DNA of 64,000 nucleotides from Fonsecaea monophora (lineage: Eukaryota > Ascomycota > Eurotiomycetes > Chaetothyriales > Herpotrichiellaceae), in the NCBI RefSeq assembly GCF_001642475.1, contig NW_019173936.1, positions 434,001 through 498,000 of the forward strand, read 5' to 3'. Every line of letters starts with the position of its first letter. Within the stretch, counting starts at the first letter, position 1. The position numbers and the translations under genes are program-made. Below, piece by piece: positions 1-11,080 of this stretch. Under the pieces are notes generated by a model. The model had not been told where the DNA came from and did not search any database. It saw only the letters and a list, made by a program, of their open reading frames with translations.

Positions 1-769
1 CGTACTATCTTGACATGATTTAGCATTACAAACGCCCTCTGGTTTGTAGTATACTACCATACTTGTGAGAAGTAATCGTGAATCAACCCATGACATATCG
101 ATATGTTTCAAACTGACACCAGTCTTGAGCTACCTCGATCATTCTCACTCATTTCTTGCATTGCCATCCAGTAAATTTATGAGCGCAGCTGCATGTCTTC
201 ACACAAGGATGACTGTGACATACCATCGCTGATGTTGAGCTAGTATGGAGATACCATGACAAGTTGTAGCTGATACTAGTGACCATACACTCACAGTCAA
301 GATGTCATGTCTACACTTTAGACATAACATCAACCACCTCCTGTACTCTCACTCAGCATAACCGAACTCCCCGCCGTGGTAACGATCTGGAAGACTCCTC
401 ATTTGTGAGTGGATTACCTTGGTTGGAAGAGTACATGATGGCGCTCTAAGAAGGTGTCTACTGGATTCCCATAATGCCTTGGTAACCTCATAATCAGCTG
501 TCTATTGACGACTTGTTCCCATCTGTCAACATTCTACTCGCAGTTTTCATGAAAGAACTGCCTTTCCACTCTGATTGAGACTCCAAACCATAGTGTCTGG
601 GAATCGAAATTTTCATGAACAAGCCTGTTACCTCTCATCGTACCTATGCTTCCTCGACCTAGTCTGGCACCTGTCGTCGACTTTGTACATGTGTTTGAAT
701 CCTTTCGAATTGACGCTACTTCTTACTTCGAAGCCCTATGCTCTCAGGAGTCTCATTCTACTGAGTCTT
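1..769. other. Intergenic, no gene seen
   Basis: No reading frame here shows a recognisable domain or a consistent splice pattern. The part next to 770 is presumably the 3' flank of the alcohol dehydrogenase that reads leftwards. The rest is probably flank of a gene outside the window. Confidence 0.5.
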
Positions 770-2087
770 TTAGTAGTTGAAGTCAACAACGCAGCGTCCT
801 GCAACCTTCCCACTCTTCAATTTCTCGACCGCTTCCGGAAGTCTGTCAATAGAAAATCTTTCGTAGATTGGTTTGAGGAGCCCCTGGGAGATGTTGTCAG
901 TTACTTAGCATATACAAGGACTTCTGCCTCTGCACTTCAGCGGATGTAGCTACTCACCCGTTTGGCGAAGTCCAGAGCGCAATTGGTATCGTTCATAGAT
1001 CCCACCATTGTCCCCTTGATCTCGAAGTTCCTAGCTGCGAAGAAAAAGGGGTCCGCGCCGAGTGTGACTGTATTCGCTGGTGGCAGCCCAATGCACATTA
1101 CTTTGGCACCAACGCGCGTGCCGACCAGACTGATCGAGGTTGGATATGCTTGAGGCGCTGTGACAAATACTGCATGTGGACCGATACCATCGGCAATGCG
1201 GACAACGTCTGCGACAATGTCGGTTGAGGTCCGAAAGTTAATGAATGCTTCAGCACCCATTTCCAAGCTCAAGGCTCGTTTCTCAGCTCCGGAGTCGATC
1301 ACAATTGGTCGAAGACCCATAGCTTTGGCAAGTTGTACCCCTGTTCCTCTCAGTTATCAAGGGCGTTGAGCATGCGCCATTCCAGTTTACCTTGGATACC
1401 AACTCCTCCTCCACCTCCAGGGAAGCATGCCCAATTTCCCGCCTTCAGCTCAGCTTCGACTAGAGATCGATAAACGGTGGAGGCCGAGCACATGACTGGT
1501 CCTGCGATGTAGTCATCAACACCATCCGGGATGCGGGTTGTATATTTAGCTGGAGAGACAATGTATTGTTGGTAGGTACCAGTCTGGTTATTTCTCGTCT
1601 CAGAGCCGTTGATTATGACTTCGAGCAGCTTCGCTTACCTTGGCAAGGCCGGTATAGATTGCATTGGCGCAATAGTTTTCCTTTCCAGAATAGCAAAGAT
1701 CACAATTGCCACAGACATCCCAAAGCGGCTTCACACCACCACGATCACCAACCTTCCACCCTTTGACGTTTTCTCCGAGTTTCACAACCACTCCTGCACC
1801 TTCGTGTCCAGGAGAACGCACCCCAAACTCGGACATTTTAGGCATAGACCAGTCATGCATAGCATAGTGCAGGTCAGTGAAGCATAGCCCGGTAACATTT
1901 AGCCTCAAGAGGAGCTCGTCAGGACCTATACAGAGTTATTTGGTCACCCTCGCATGGAGATATCCAGTTGTTTTGGCTTACCTGGCTCTGGTACAGGGAC
2001 CAGTTCTACTTTGATTTGGAAATCTGGACCTTCGTTGACGACTACCCCTGCCTTACACACCTTGGGGATATCAAACTCGGTACTCAT
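770..2087 (-). CDS. Zinc-dependent medium-chain alcohol dehydrogenase, five exons
   Basis: Predicted cytosolic MDR alcohol dehydrogenase of about 360 aa, oxidising an alcohol with NAD(P). Exons on the minus strand are 2087-1982, 1925-1639, 1583-1391, 1340-958 and 883-770; all junctions are GT-AG and keep frame. The N-terminal GroES-like domain has the catalytic zinc elements TGLCFTDLH and PGHEGAG, and the structural zinc loop CGNCDLCYSGKENYC with its four cysteines. The Rossmann fold shows GGGGGVGIQ, and the C terminus ends in the usual EAVEKLKSGKVAGR-type segment. Length and motifs fit the yeast-ADH/propanol-preferring group. It is divergent from the aldehyde dehydrogenase fusion at 3040, so the two could oxidise an alcohol through to the acid; this is inferred from position only. 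The physiological substrate cannot be read from sequence. Confidence 0.9.
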
Positions 2088-3038
2088 CCTTGATGTTGAA
2101 GGGACACCTCAGAGTTGGCGAGGACTTGAAAATGCTTGAAAATGGGTTGAATGCTCTTCTTTTCAGATTGCACCTTCTATTTTCCTAGAGTCTCAAAATG
2201 ACTTCTGTGGTTGTAACTTCTGTGACAGCGGCCTGTGCTATATTTAAAGGAAGACGTAGAGACTAATGATAGTACATTGTGATGCATTTCTGCTCCAAGC
2301 TCCGGGTGTTAGTTCATCGTAACTATCCTGTCATATGGTCCGGCACTGTATCACCTGATTGATCTTGCTGCGGTTGTCGTGGCATCCTTTCTCAGCCGAA
2401 CTTCCCATCATGGGATTTTTCCTGCGGTAGCGGGTTCTCATGAGCTGAGTTGAAGGCGGGTCCTCTATCTGGTGCTGTCTGGACCTGGACGTCAGATTTC
2501 TCATCGCCGTCATCCCGTTCACGCCTTTGGGGCAAATGTAATGCCCAATGATGGTAACCCAAGGGCTGTTGGTGTCCTTCAGAATGCAGGTGGAGAGTAT
2601 AGATTCATTTCTCATTGGTCATGGTCATGGTACCAGTGGCATTTCACCATGAGTACCGCGTATTGAATACACATTGTGGAGACTGACTACACAAGCTGTA
2701 TTTATGAAGTGGAGAGCTGCCATTGATCCACTTCCAGGTGGGGATTCTATCCCTGATGTAGTAATTTGTCAACCTCGACCGATTGGCTAAGCGTCCACTA
2801 CAAGATCCATAATACTCGAACGACGGCACAGTGGTCACGATCAATGCATTTTCCACCACCGAGGTTCATAGGACGATATGTGTATATAGTATGCTCAGAG
2901 TATCATCTCATGAGAACAAAGCCTCTCCGTCATCCCGTAGTTGTTACGGAACTGGTTTCTGCAAGCAGCAAGTATCTTCCCAGATTTGTGGTCCTTGTCA
3001 AATCTTCCTTTTTGTTCGCCCTCAGATTCAAGCCGCAA
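2088..3038. other. Divergent promoter region between ADH and CMD-ALDH
   Basis: This spacer of about 950 bp separates two divergent start codons and must carry both promoters. A TATA-like element for the leftward gene lies at 2239-2248. No coding frame with recognisable similarity was found. Confidence 0.5.
2239..2248 (-). promoter_or_regulatory. Possible TATA element of the leftward alcohol dehydrogenase
   Basis: On the minus strand the sequence reads TTTAAATATA, about 150 bp upstream of the ADH start codon. The assignment rests on sequence and position only. Confidence 0.3.
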
Positions 3039-3039
3039 T

Positions 3040-5010
3040 ATGGGCGAGCGTACCCCTCCAATTTCGCCGAGCCAGCTCTCGGGTGAGCAAGATGCACTTT
3101 ACGAAGACATCAGATCTGTGATTTCGTCCCATCTTCCTGGGTTTCAAACTGAGACAGAGCAAGGAGCATTGATCGGTCCCTGGAGCGTCTGGCTGCAAGA
3201 ACCTGATCTTGGAGCCGTCGTGTGGAATCTGGTCAAGATGATCACAACCAACGCCAAACTCCCCGAGAGTGCTCGTCAAGTTGCGATCCTGAAAGTAGGG
3301 TCCCATTTCAAAGCTGCATACGAGTTGTATGCCCATTCTGGCGTCTCTAGTTGTCTCGGTATTGAAAAGGATCAAGTCGAATCACTTGCCTCGGGCAATC
3401 GACCTGCAGATCTCGGAGCTCCTGAAGCGGTAGCATATGATGTAGCTGCATCACTTCTGGCTGGCGGTGTCCTTCCGGACGACATCTACTCCATGTCGGT
3501 CAAGATCCTCGGTCAACAAGGAACTTTCGAACTCGTCCACCTCATTGGAGTCTACTGCCTTGTCTCTATGACACTGAATGGCTATGACGTGAGAGCTCCG
3601 GTGCCAGTTTCAGTGCAAGGAAGCCCAAAACCAAGTCGAGAGAGCGAATACAGGTCTATCAATGCCGTGACAGGAGAATTGGAGAAGGTCTTCCCGGAAA
3701 CCACTGATGAAGAAGTTCGGGTAGCACTAGACAAGGCACACTATGTCTATGAAACCGACTGGTGCCGTCGCTCTGCGGGAGAGAGGGCACGAATCATTGG
3801 GAGAGCTGCTCAGATTCTTCGACAAAAGGCTGAAGAGTATTCCCGGCTGATCACATATGAGATGGGCAAGCTTATCGACCAGTCACGATACGAAGTGAAT
3901 CTCACAATTGACATCCTGGAGTATTATGCCACCCATGGGGAGACATTCCTCAAACCAAAGCCTATTGATGAAGCGCCAGGAGCAGTCATGGTTACTGAGC
4001 CCATTGGGGTCCTCCTGGCTGTTGAACCATGGAACTTCCCGTACTACCAGCTAGTGCGTGTCGCTGCACCGCAGGTCGTGGCTGGAAATGTGCTGATTGT
4101 CAAGCATGCACCCAGCGTGCCTCAGTGTGCGCTTGCATTCGCTCGTCTTTTTGCGGAAGCCGGAGCTCCTGAAGGAGTTTACACCAACCTCTTCTGTACT
4201 GTCCCTCAGGTAAATTCTCTCATCGATGATTTCCGCATCAGGGGAGTTACATTGACAGGCAGTGAGAGAGCTGGTGCGTCAGTTGCTGAGCGAGCAGGCC
4301 GCAATTTGAAAAAGGTCGTTCTGGAGCTTGGAGGAAGCGACCCTCTGATAGTACTACCAGATGCCGACCTCGAAAGTACTATTAAACAAGGTGTGGCTGG
4401 ACGTATGATCTGTATGGGTCAGGCATGTGTTTCGTCCAAACGATTCATTGTGGTCGGGCGTGATCGTGGTAAAGTATTCCTCGATGGCATGGTTAAGCGA
4501 TTCAAGGAGCTTGAGGCTGGTGATCCAGCGGATAGCGACACTTCACTGGGACCCCTATTTGCAGAACGAGCTCTCCAGGGTCTGTTGGACCAGATTGAAA
4601 AGGCCAAGGCCCATGGAGCTCGAATTGCTACAGGAGGGAGGAGGATCAATCGCCCTGGGTATTACCTTGAACCAACAATCATCACTGATATCTCCCCCAA
4701 GAATCCATTGTTTCAGGAGGAGACATTTGGTCCTGTGGCATCATTCTACGTGACTGAAACTGAGGAGGAGGCAATCAAGCTCGCCAACTCTACAAAATTC
4801 GGACTCGGCGCCAGTGTTTTCGGTGAGACCAAACATGCTCAGGAAGTCGCCTCCAAGATCGAGTCAGGCATGGTGTTTGTCAATTCCTGTGCATATACAG
4901 GTCCTGAGGTCCCATTTGGAGGTATCAAGAACTCTGGGTTCGGGCGAGAGCTTTCAGAATTGGGCATTGGGGAGTTTGTCAATCGCAAGCTCATTCGGAC
5001 AGCCCTTTGA
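3040..5010 (+). CDS. Carboxymuconolactone-decarboxylase-like / aldehyde dehydrogenase fusion
   Basis: Single-exon protein of 656 aa with two domains. Residues about 10-185 look like an AhpD/carboxymuconolactone decarboxylase (CMD) fold: an E-x3-H motif (Glu95, His99 in YELYAHSGV) and the long helical CMD tail. There is no AhpD-type CxxC, so a peroxidase role is not supported. Residues about 195-650 are a complete succinate-semialdehyde-dehydrogenase-like ALDH, with Glu429 in LELGG and the catalytic Cys463 in GQACVSS. Their 34-residue spacing is the family norm. The ATG at 3040 was chosen because the open frame before it has no domain. The ALDH should oxidise an aldehyde to a carboxylate with NAD(P). 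The CMD part may act on a lactone or peroxide, or be structural. The neighbouring ADH and regulator suggest a small catabolic module. Confidence 0.88.
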   Translation: MGERTPPISPSQLSGEQDALYEDIRSVISSHLPGFQTETEQGALIGPWSVWLQEPDLGAVVWNLVKMITTNAKLPESARQVAILKVGSHFKAAYELYAHSGVSSCLGIEKDQVESLASGNRPADLGAPEAVAYDVAASLLAGGVLPDDIYSMSVKILGQQGTFELVHLIGVYCLVSMTLNGYDVRAPVPVSVQGSPKPSRESEYRSINAVTGELEKVFPETTDEEVRVALDKAHYVYETDWCRRSAGERARIIGRAAQILRQKAEEYSRLITYEMGKLIDQSRYEVNLTIDILEYYATHGETFLKPKPIDEAPGAVMVTEPIGVLLAVEPWNFPYYQLVRVAAPQVVAGNVLIVKHAPSVPQCALAFARLFAEAGAPEGVYTNLFCTVPQVNSLIDDFRIRGVTLTGSERAGASVAERAGRNLKKVVLELGGSDPLIVLPDADLESTIKQGVAGRMICMGQACVSSKRFIVVGRDRGKVFLDGMVKRFKELEAGDPADSDTSLGPLFAERALQGLLDQIEKAKAHGARIATGGRRINRPGYYLEPTIITDISPKNPLFQEETFGPVASFYVTETEEEAIKLANSTKFGLGASVFGETKHAQEVASKIESGMVFVNSCAYTGPEVPFGGIKNSGFGRELSELGIGEFVNRKLIRTAL

Positions 5011-5643
5011 ACTTTCTGGTCAGAGGTGCCTCGTCTGGAGCACAACGAGAAGCTGGTTTCATGTTTCATGATTCCCTTATGCATTGGTTGAATGTCAGTC
5101 ACGATGTCGACTAGTAGATCATCAGAATCTTTGAAAGAGACTCATCCAAAACTATTTGGAAGATGCAGAGACTCATCTATCACACACGTGTTCTTGATAT
5201 CATCTGTTCCTGTGACCAGTTCCTAGTCCGAGGCAAGATATCCCGTTGTCGAAAACCATCTCCATAGTAATCATGCACCTGACTGGCATCATGCTGATCT
5301 TGCGTCAATCATTGGCCTGACGATCTTGCGGACTGCGGCCATGGAGGTTGTATCGGAAAAGTAGCCAAATCCACGGCTGAACCTTTCCACTAGAATCAGT
5401 GGCGAATTTGCCAATCTATTCTCAGACGTGAAGTAGCCACTAGACAGCCACATACCACTGGAAAGGTTAATAATACCCTTCCAGCGTAGAACGGGACTGA
5501 AAGCTTGGAAACACAGTACTCCCGGTGCAACAGAGGCGGACTGTAGCAGATGCGCCCAAACCTGTGATCTCTGCCCCGCGCAGATAGATTCTTGCGCACA
5601 GCAGCAAGTTGATCGAAAAGAACATTTCGAACGGCCATATCAG
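5011..5643. other. Intergenic between convergent genes, nothing seen
   Basis: The 3' ends of the ALDH fusion and of the leftward regulator face each other here. No supported coding frame, RNA gene or repeat was found. Confidence 0.5.
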
Positions 5644-7205
5644 TTACTTTGGTTGAATATCTCGCTCCCACTCTATCAGTGAATGGTTGGTTGCAATGAA
5701 TCTCTTCAGAATCGTTTTCAAGTGATCCCAGTGGCACATCTCCGGATATCTGTGTTTCATCTTCTCAACGAGATCAACTCCCCTGGGTTCCAGAACTGCA
5801 ACGTTCTTCCATGTCTCCATTACAAGCATTGATGTGAAGAGTAGAAGTTCCCGTTTTGCGACGGTATCGGGAACATATGATAGTAATAGAGTTGTAGCTT
5901 CTTCTCGACAGCACCGGAAAAACGATGAAGTCTGGCACAAAGGCTTGTAGTACATGGTTGCCATCGACATGTAGTACGCCAAGCAGAAACATCGTTCGAG
6001 TGGCGCGACAGATGTGTCCAACCGCTGCAGAATCAGTCGAATTCGACCGATTTCAGTATCAAGGCTCCGCCGCGACGATTGAAGTGGCTGGTTCTTCATA
6101 AGACTGGTTATCCACGATGCTGTCCACACTAACGACTTTGCAAGTTCGATAGAAAGACCTCGACCTTCTGAAGCGATGGCTCGAAAGCCTTCTGGAAGCA
6201 TGGCGATAACTTCGGATATACCTAGAGGAAATGGGGTGGACGAATAATGCAATTCAAGTGTTTTAGAGGACATCGTGTGCCATGCACCGAATGGCATTGG
6301 TTCGCCCATCAGGTCAAGTAGCAGATCATGTCTGACAAGTCAGACGGTGTCATCGGTTAGTGGCCTGAATGCGGACTTACTTATCTTTGACAAGCTTGAG
6401 GTATTGGTTTGATTGGTGCCGGACATCTTTGCCTTGTAGGACTGCTTCAAGTCCCTTTCGATGTATCGTGAGTGCTTTGATGTCACCCATCAATGCCTGG
6501 TACAAGATTAGAGAGCTTTCACGACTATGTATCGAAAGGCACACATCGGTCTGCAAGAGACATATCACCATGAGCACCACATCATCCCGCACATTCTCAT
6601 GGGTCATTCTTTGTCTGAGTCTCGAGATCGCTTGTAGGCGGTAATACCGAGCGCTATCCAGCAAGTATTGGCTGGGAAACTGCGTCCAAAACCATGTGAG
6701 ACTCATGGATATAATTGCAGGATAAACCTCCTTAACATCGATATTTGCTAGAACCCCTGCTGCATGGGGTGTGGCGCCATCTAGCATCACTTCTACTGGA
6801 CAGGTGAACAGTGGATAGACTTGTAGAACTGGTAACTCATCGTCAGTCCGATAGCCTTGGGTCCTCAATGGAATTGTCGAACTTACACTGGAACAAATGA
6901 ATGCTGCTCGATATCTGACCAGGGATCTTGTGGGGGATTCTGGCGACAAAGTCATTGTGGGCATCTCTTGACTGAATAGCTCGTGAGCTTCTTGACCGGA
7001 TTTCCTTCATCTGCCGTGATGTATTTGTCCAAAAAGCTGAGTTGTGGAGGGGGATTTGTCGCTCGATTGTCAGTGGTTGTGTCTTCCTGCGCCATAGTCG
7101 AGACACATGCGACGAGACCAAGTGGCGAGCTCTCGTACTCTTCATCTCATCGGGAGTTCCAAATGTAACAAAGTTGAACTGTTTCGCTTCCCCCTTTTCA
7201 CCCAT
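5644..7205 (-). CDS. Fungal-specific transcription-factor-domain protein without a zinc cluster
   Basis: Three exons (7205-6887, 6828-6381, 6331-5644) give 484 aa. The N terminus carries the pattern F-V-x-F-G-x-P-D-E-x-K followed by R-x-L-V-S-S-H-V-S-R-L-W-R-R. That block heads a large fungal family of regulator-like proteins that lack the Zn2Cys6 domain, and no cysteine cluster is present here. The remainder is helical, with the usual pattern of conserved Trp/Leu in the middle and a short amphipathic C terminus. The likely role is nuclear regulation, perhaps of nearby genes. It lies tail-to-tail with the CMD-ALDH gene, so local control of the ADH/ALDH pair is possible but unproven. No DNA-binding domain can be pointed to. 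Confidence 0.72.
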
Positions 7206-9123
7206 AGTGTCGTGGATTGCGAGGATGTTGACTGTCCAAGTCACCGAAAGATAGTCTCTGCTGGTGCTTTAGCTGGCCTGAAATCTCGGCTGGTATATCT
7301 AATCTCCATAGAGCATGTGCGGAGTACTTGCCTGTCGTTCGCCTGTACATAGTAGGAGTCGAAGACTGTTCTCGTTCTCTTATATTGCAACGGGACTTTG
7401 ATGTGAAGCACGTAATGCTAATCATATACTGTCACGAGAATAACCCAACGAAGGGATATGCAACGATTCAAAAGGGCCTCGAGAGTGACCCGCCGCTGCT
7501 TGCACGTTAGCCCAGTGCGTACAGAGTACAAAGCACTCAATAAGATTACAAGCGCGGTACTAGCGCGACTGTGTCATTACAAGAGAGAGAAAAGTCGTTA
7601 CCGTACTCTGTCCCTTGTGCTTCAGGCCATTTCCTGATCCGCCCGCAAAGTCTCCTGCCGCCAACGACGGTAGTATCATCTCTGTGATTTAGGGGATGGT
7701 GTCCCTTCAGCTCTCAGGAAGTGTGCCCAAATACATTAGTCCCCACGTCAGATCAGCAGCACATTGGATGAGACCGAAAAATAGGAGCATGTTCGTCATA
7801 CCTTGACCTTGCGTTGTACTGGGCTCTCGCAGAAAATAGAGTTGTTTGATTGAGTGCACGCAGCTTGTGCGAAATCCTGACCAACCATTGTTCTCCCGGC
7901 AGAGCAAATACCCTCGAATGAGACGCGAGTGTCTGGACAAATCCTTGCACAGAGGAAAGACGGCATGGAGTGGCGCCCATAGGATAATGTGAGCGATTAC
8001 CTGAACCCCCGGGCGGACCGATGATGCGGTCACTTATCTATGATGCTTGAATACTTCAACAGATCTTAGTGAAGGTCAATTCGTGCTGGCAATGCCACGA
8101 TAAACATCGTTCTGGCCGGTCTCGGCTCCCTTAGCAAGCACACCCTGCATTTCGGTTTCTTTCTTTATATTCATCCCAAGAGTACTTTCGCGGGATATAG
8201 CGGTGCCAGTGACCGGAATTTGGGACAGCTCCTTCTGACTGATGTAGGACTCTGGGATAGAAGATCATGGGTGTTAATTTTCAGGATATCCATAATATTT
8301 CTTGCTTCCGGTATTGCATGTTTCCGGAGGAGATCGAGCTTGGCTTCCGACTTGAAGACTTGGAGATTCCTGAATTTGATTCAACGCTGCCTCCCCAAAG
8401 CCTCGTCAGCACAACAGCTATCCTCAGAATGTCATCAAATGTGTCGCATTGCAGGGGCTGTCACAGTCATTGTCCGAGCTTTGGCACCTCCGCCACGCGC
8501 CTACCTCGTCGATGGAAACTGAATGCAGCAGACTATCCCTTGAAAAATAAATCACCGCAGCAATTTGGTGGCTGGAATGTCTGGGCATATCACCTCCTGC
8601 AACGGAGCAATGTTGGAGTATGGAGCGTGGTGCCTCTGAATAACATACTCCCCGCCGTTTGGCACGCCGATTCTCAAGCTAGCCATAACTAGATTAGGCA
8701 TTCAACCAATATTTAGAGCGGCGGATATTCTTTGGCTCCTTTGGGCATTCAGCCTGGCCGCGGAGGCTAAGGGGTACGCTACAATAAAAAGCAGTAGCAC
8801 CGACGTTTCCAGTTTCACCTATTCCATCATCGAGCGGGGGTTTCCAAATATACAGCCCAACCTCAACTTCGAGCCATGGACTCCCAGGGCTCGAGGCCAA
8901 GAAGGATTCGTCACCGCCGCAACAACTGCGATTCGGAACATACGCACGGACAGTGTCCGCATTGGCGATGACGTCCACCATCTCACCAGGGACTCTTTAA
9001 AGTGATGGCAAGGACGCCGAGTATCGCAGCCATAGACAACTGCTTCCACAAACCCATCCTGTAGCAGAGTCTTGCAGCAGGGCCGAATCTCCTGACAACA
9101 GTCGCCTCTGCACCTCGTTCAAG
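7206..9123. other. Long intergenic stretch, no supported gene
   Basis: The longest gene-poor part of the window, 1.9 kb. Two moderate open frames exist: 8267-8692 plus, 141 codons, and 7707-8033 minus, 108 codons starting at a real ATG. Neither has a recognisable domain or splices to a neighbour. Decayed coding sequence cannot be excluded. Confidence 0.45.
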
Positions 9124-10075
9124 ATGCGTTTCCACGCACTGCTCCCTGTGCTCTTTGCCATCACACCTACTCTAGCCATTCCTCCCCCGGACTTTGGGTT
9201 TCCAGAAGCACCAAATGACACAGCCCTTGCGGTCACCTACCAGAACAGTGGGAACACCATTCTTGTGACAGAAGCGGAACTGTTTGGGGTTGATAGTGAG
9301 TATTTGCTTGTCCTTTGTGCTATGGCAAAGCTGATCGGGCGCAGTCCCCTCCCAACAACCCACGGTGGCTCTTGAGACGTCCAAGTTCCAGTCTCTTTCC
9401 AGCTATAATGGATCTTACGTCCTTCTCATGGTTGATCCTGACGCAAGATATCCTCAGAATCCAACGTCCCGATTCATTTTGCACTGGCTGCAGACCGATA
9501 TGACAGCGGCACCGCTGGCAGCTGATGGAACCAGCCAACTCATCAATTCGACCCTGCCGCGAGCACCCTACCGAAACCCATCTCCTCCGACGAACTCCTC
9601 TGCCCACCGCTATATCCTGTATACCTTCTTTCAGCATGAAAACTTCACGTTCCCACCTGCATTCGAGGGATATAACGCTACAAATAGGACCAATTTCAAC
9701 TTGACATTGTTCCTGGACGAGTCGAATTTGGGTCGAACACCGGCTGCTGCCATGTATTTCTTCGTCAGTAATGAGACTCAGGTTCCTCCAGATTTCACTG
9801 CTGCTGCAGGCGCCACATATCCTGGCGGAAATGGCGACATGATAACAGCTGGTCCGGGTCCAACCATTACACCTTCCTCGACGCCTGCCAGCGCTTCGGC
9901 CTCCACTTCCGCAACAGGCTCCGGTAGCTCTGAATCGGGTGCCAGGTCCGAAACAGCTTCTGCCACAGGGTCTGTCGCCTCAGCGTCCCCCACAAGTGGT
10001 GCGGCCGTTCACCAAACAGCTATCCCCGGCGTCCTTTTATTAGCATGTCTTATGGCTCTATTGAGCATGACTTGA
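9124..10075 (+). CDS. Secreted PEBP-like protein with Ser/Thr-rich tail and probable GPI anchor
   Basis: Two exons (9124-9295, 9345-10075) encode 300 aa. A signal peptide spans residues 1 to about 18 and is followed by a phosphatidylethanolamine-binding-protein (PEBP) domain to about residue 205. It shows the family block L-x-M-V-D-P-D-A-R-Y-P and the downstream R-x-I-L-H-W segment that shape the anion-binding pocket. Several N-x-S/T sequons lie in the domain. A low-complexity Ser/Ala/Thr/Gly stalk of about 70 residues follows, then a hydrophobic C terminus consistent with GPI attachment. The likely location is the plasma membrane or cell wall. The ligand and role are unknown; fungal PEBPs include a protease inhibitor (yeast Tfs1), but that cannot be transferred to this secreted form. 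Confidence 0.87.
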
Positions 10076-11080
10076 AGGGCGCACGCTACCATGACATTTA
10101 AATGAAAACCCAAGCACATAGGGAATTGCGTTTGTTCCAGCCTTATCACGAAATTCTACTATCCTTGAACGTTGACCGATCCACGTTCCTGCTATGTTTA
10201 GAACTGAAATACTACATGAATGGCTCTCAATTTCCACGTTCATTACCTATTCTAATCACCACTCTTTGATTTCTTTAACCAAATCTTTCAAGCTCCTGCT
10301 TTCATGATGACTTAATGCTCAGCCTGGCACCGTTGAACCTATCATTGGAACCGGGAAAGTGGGACACATCCTCATTAAGGCACGTCCCCTTTGATGCTCT
10401 ACACCTCGGCTGAGCATAAAACGCAGTTGATGCTTCAGTAGAAGCAAACTACTGGACTACAGTGGTGAGACTGCATCTGCGAAACGACTGGTAAGGTCAG
10501 TCACCTGGACCACGCCCAGAAAGTTGCTTGCAACTCCTGGCGCCCAGCAGTTCTTGGCATCAACCAATCACGACATCGTGGATGAGGAATGATTGCCTCG
10601 TGCCCTTGTGCCGCCCACATTCGAGCTGCCAGTCCTTTCAAGGCTTAGCGATACGAAGCTTCTGCCAACTGAGGTCCCTATCCTCGCCAGCGGCCATGCA
10701 GCCTCAGTACACGTTAGATCCCAACCTGCTTCTGCAGGCGTCCATGAACTATTCACGCGCATTGCGAGATGATCTAGAATTACCCCTTGAAAGGCAACGC
10801 GCTCTTGGGGCCAAAGATATCCCTACCAATGGCCACTTTGACCGGTTTGCTCATCTGTGATATCGGCCGGTCCACAACATGGCTGTTACACAGAACCTCA
10901 GCTGCCAAATCAGCTGAAGCCAGCTCTCAGGCGCCCTCTGGAGGAGGATGTGGCTGGCGAATACGAGTAACACTTCAGCTCACCAGACATTAGAAGACCG
11001 CAATCAAGTATATGTAGGCTCACACTGCCCAGGATTTCGGGATTCAATCATGACTATCACCCAGCAGTCTTGTGTTCATA
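10076..11080. other. Intergenic, nothing seen
   Basis: About 1 kb between two same-strand genes. Small frames are present but none has a domain, a consistent splice pattern or good codon composition. It presumably holds the PEBP 3' flank and the VPS62 promoter. Confidence 0.5.

Noticed and set aside
2941..3039. Upstream extension of the CMD-ALDH protein by 33 residues
   Set aside because: The frame is open, but the added residues match no domain and begin without an ATG; the ATG at 3040 fits the domain start.
7707..8033. 108-codon minus frame with a hydrophobic C-terminal part
   Set aside because: One hydrophobic stretch is not enough; no family signature or supported exons.
8267..8692. 141-codon open frame in a gene-poor region
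   Set aside because: No domain, no splice partner and an unusual composition; probably chance or unrecognisable decayed sequence.
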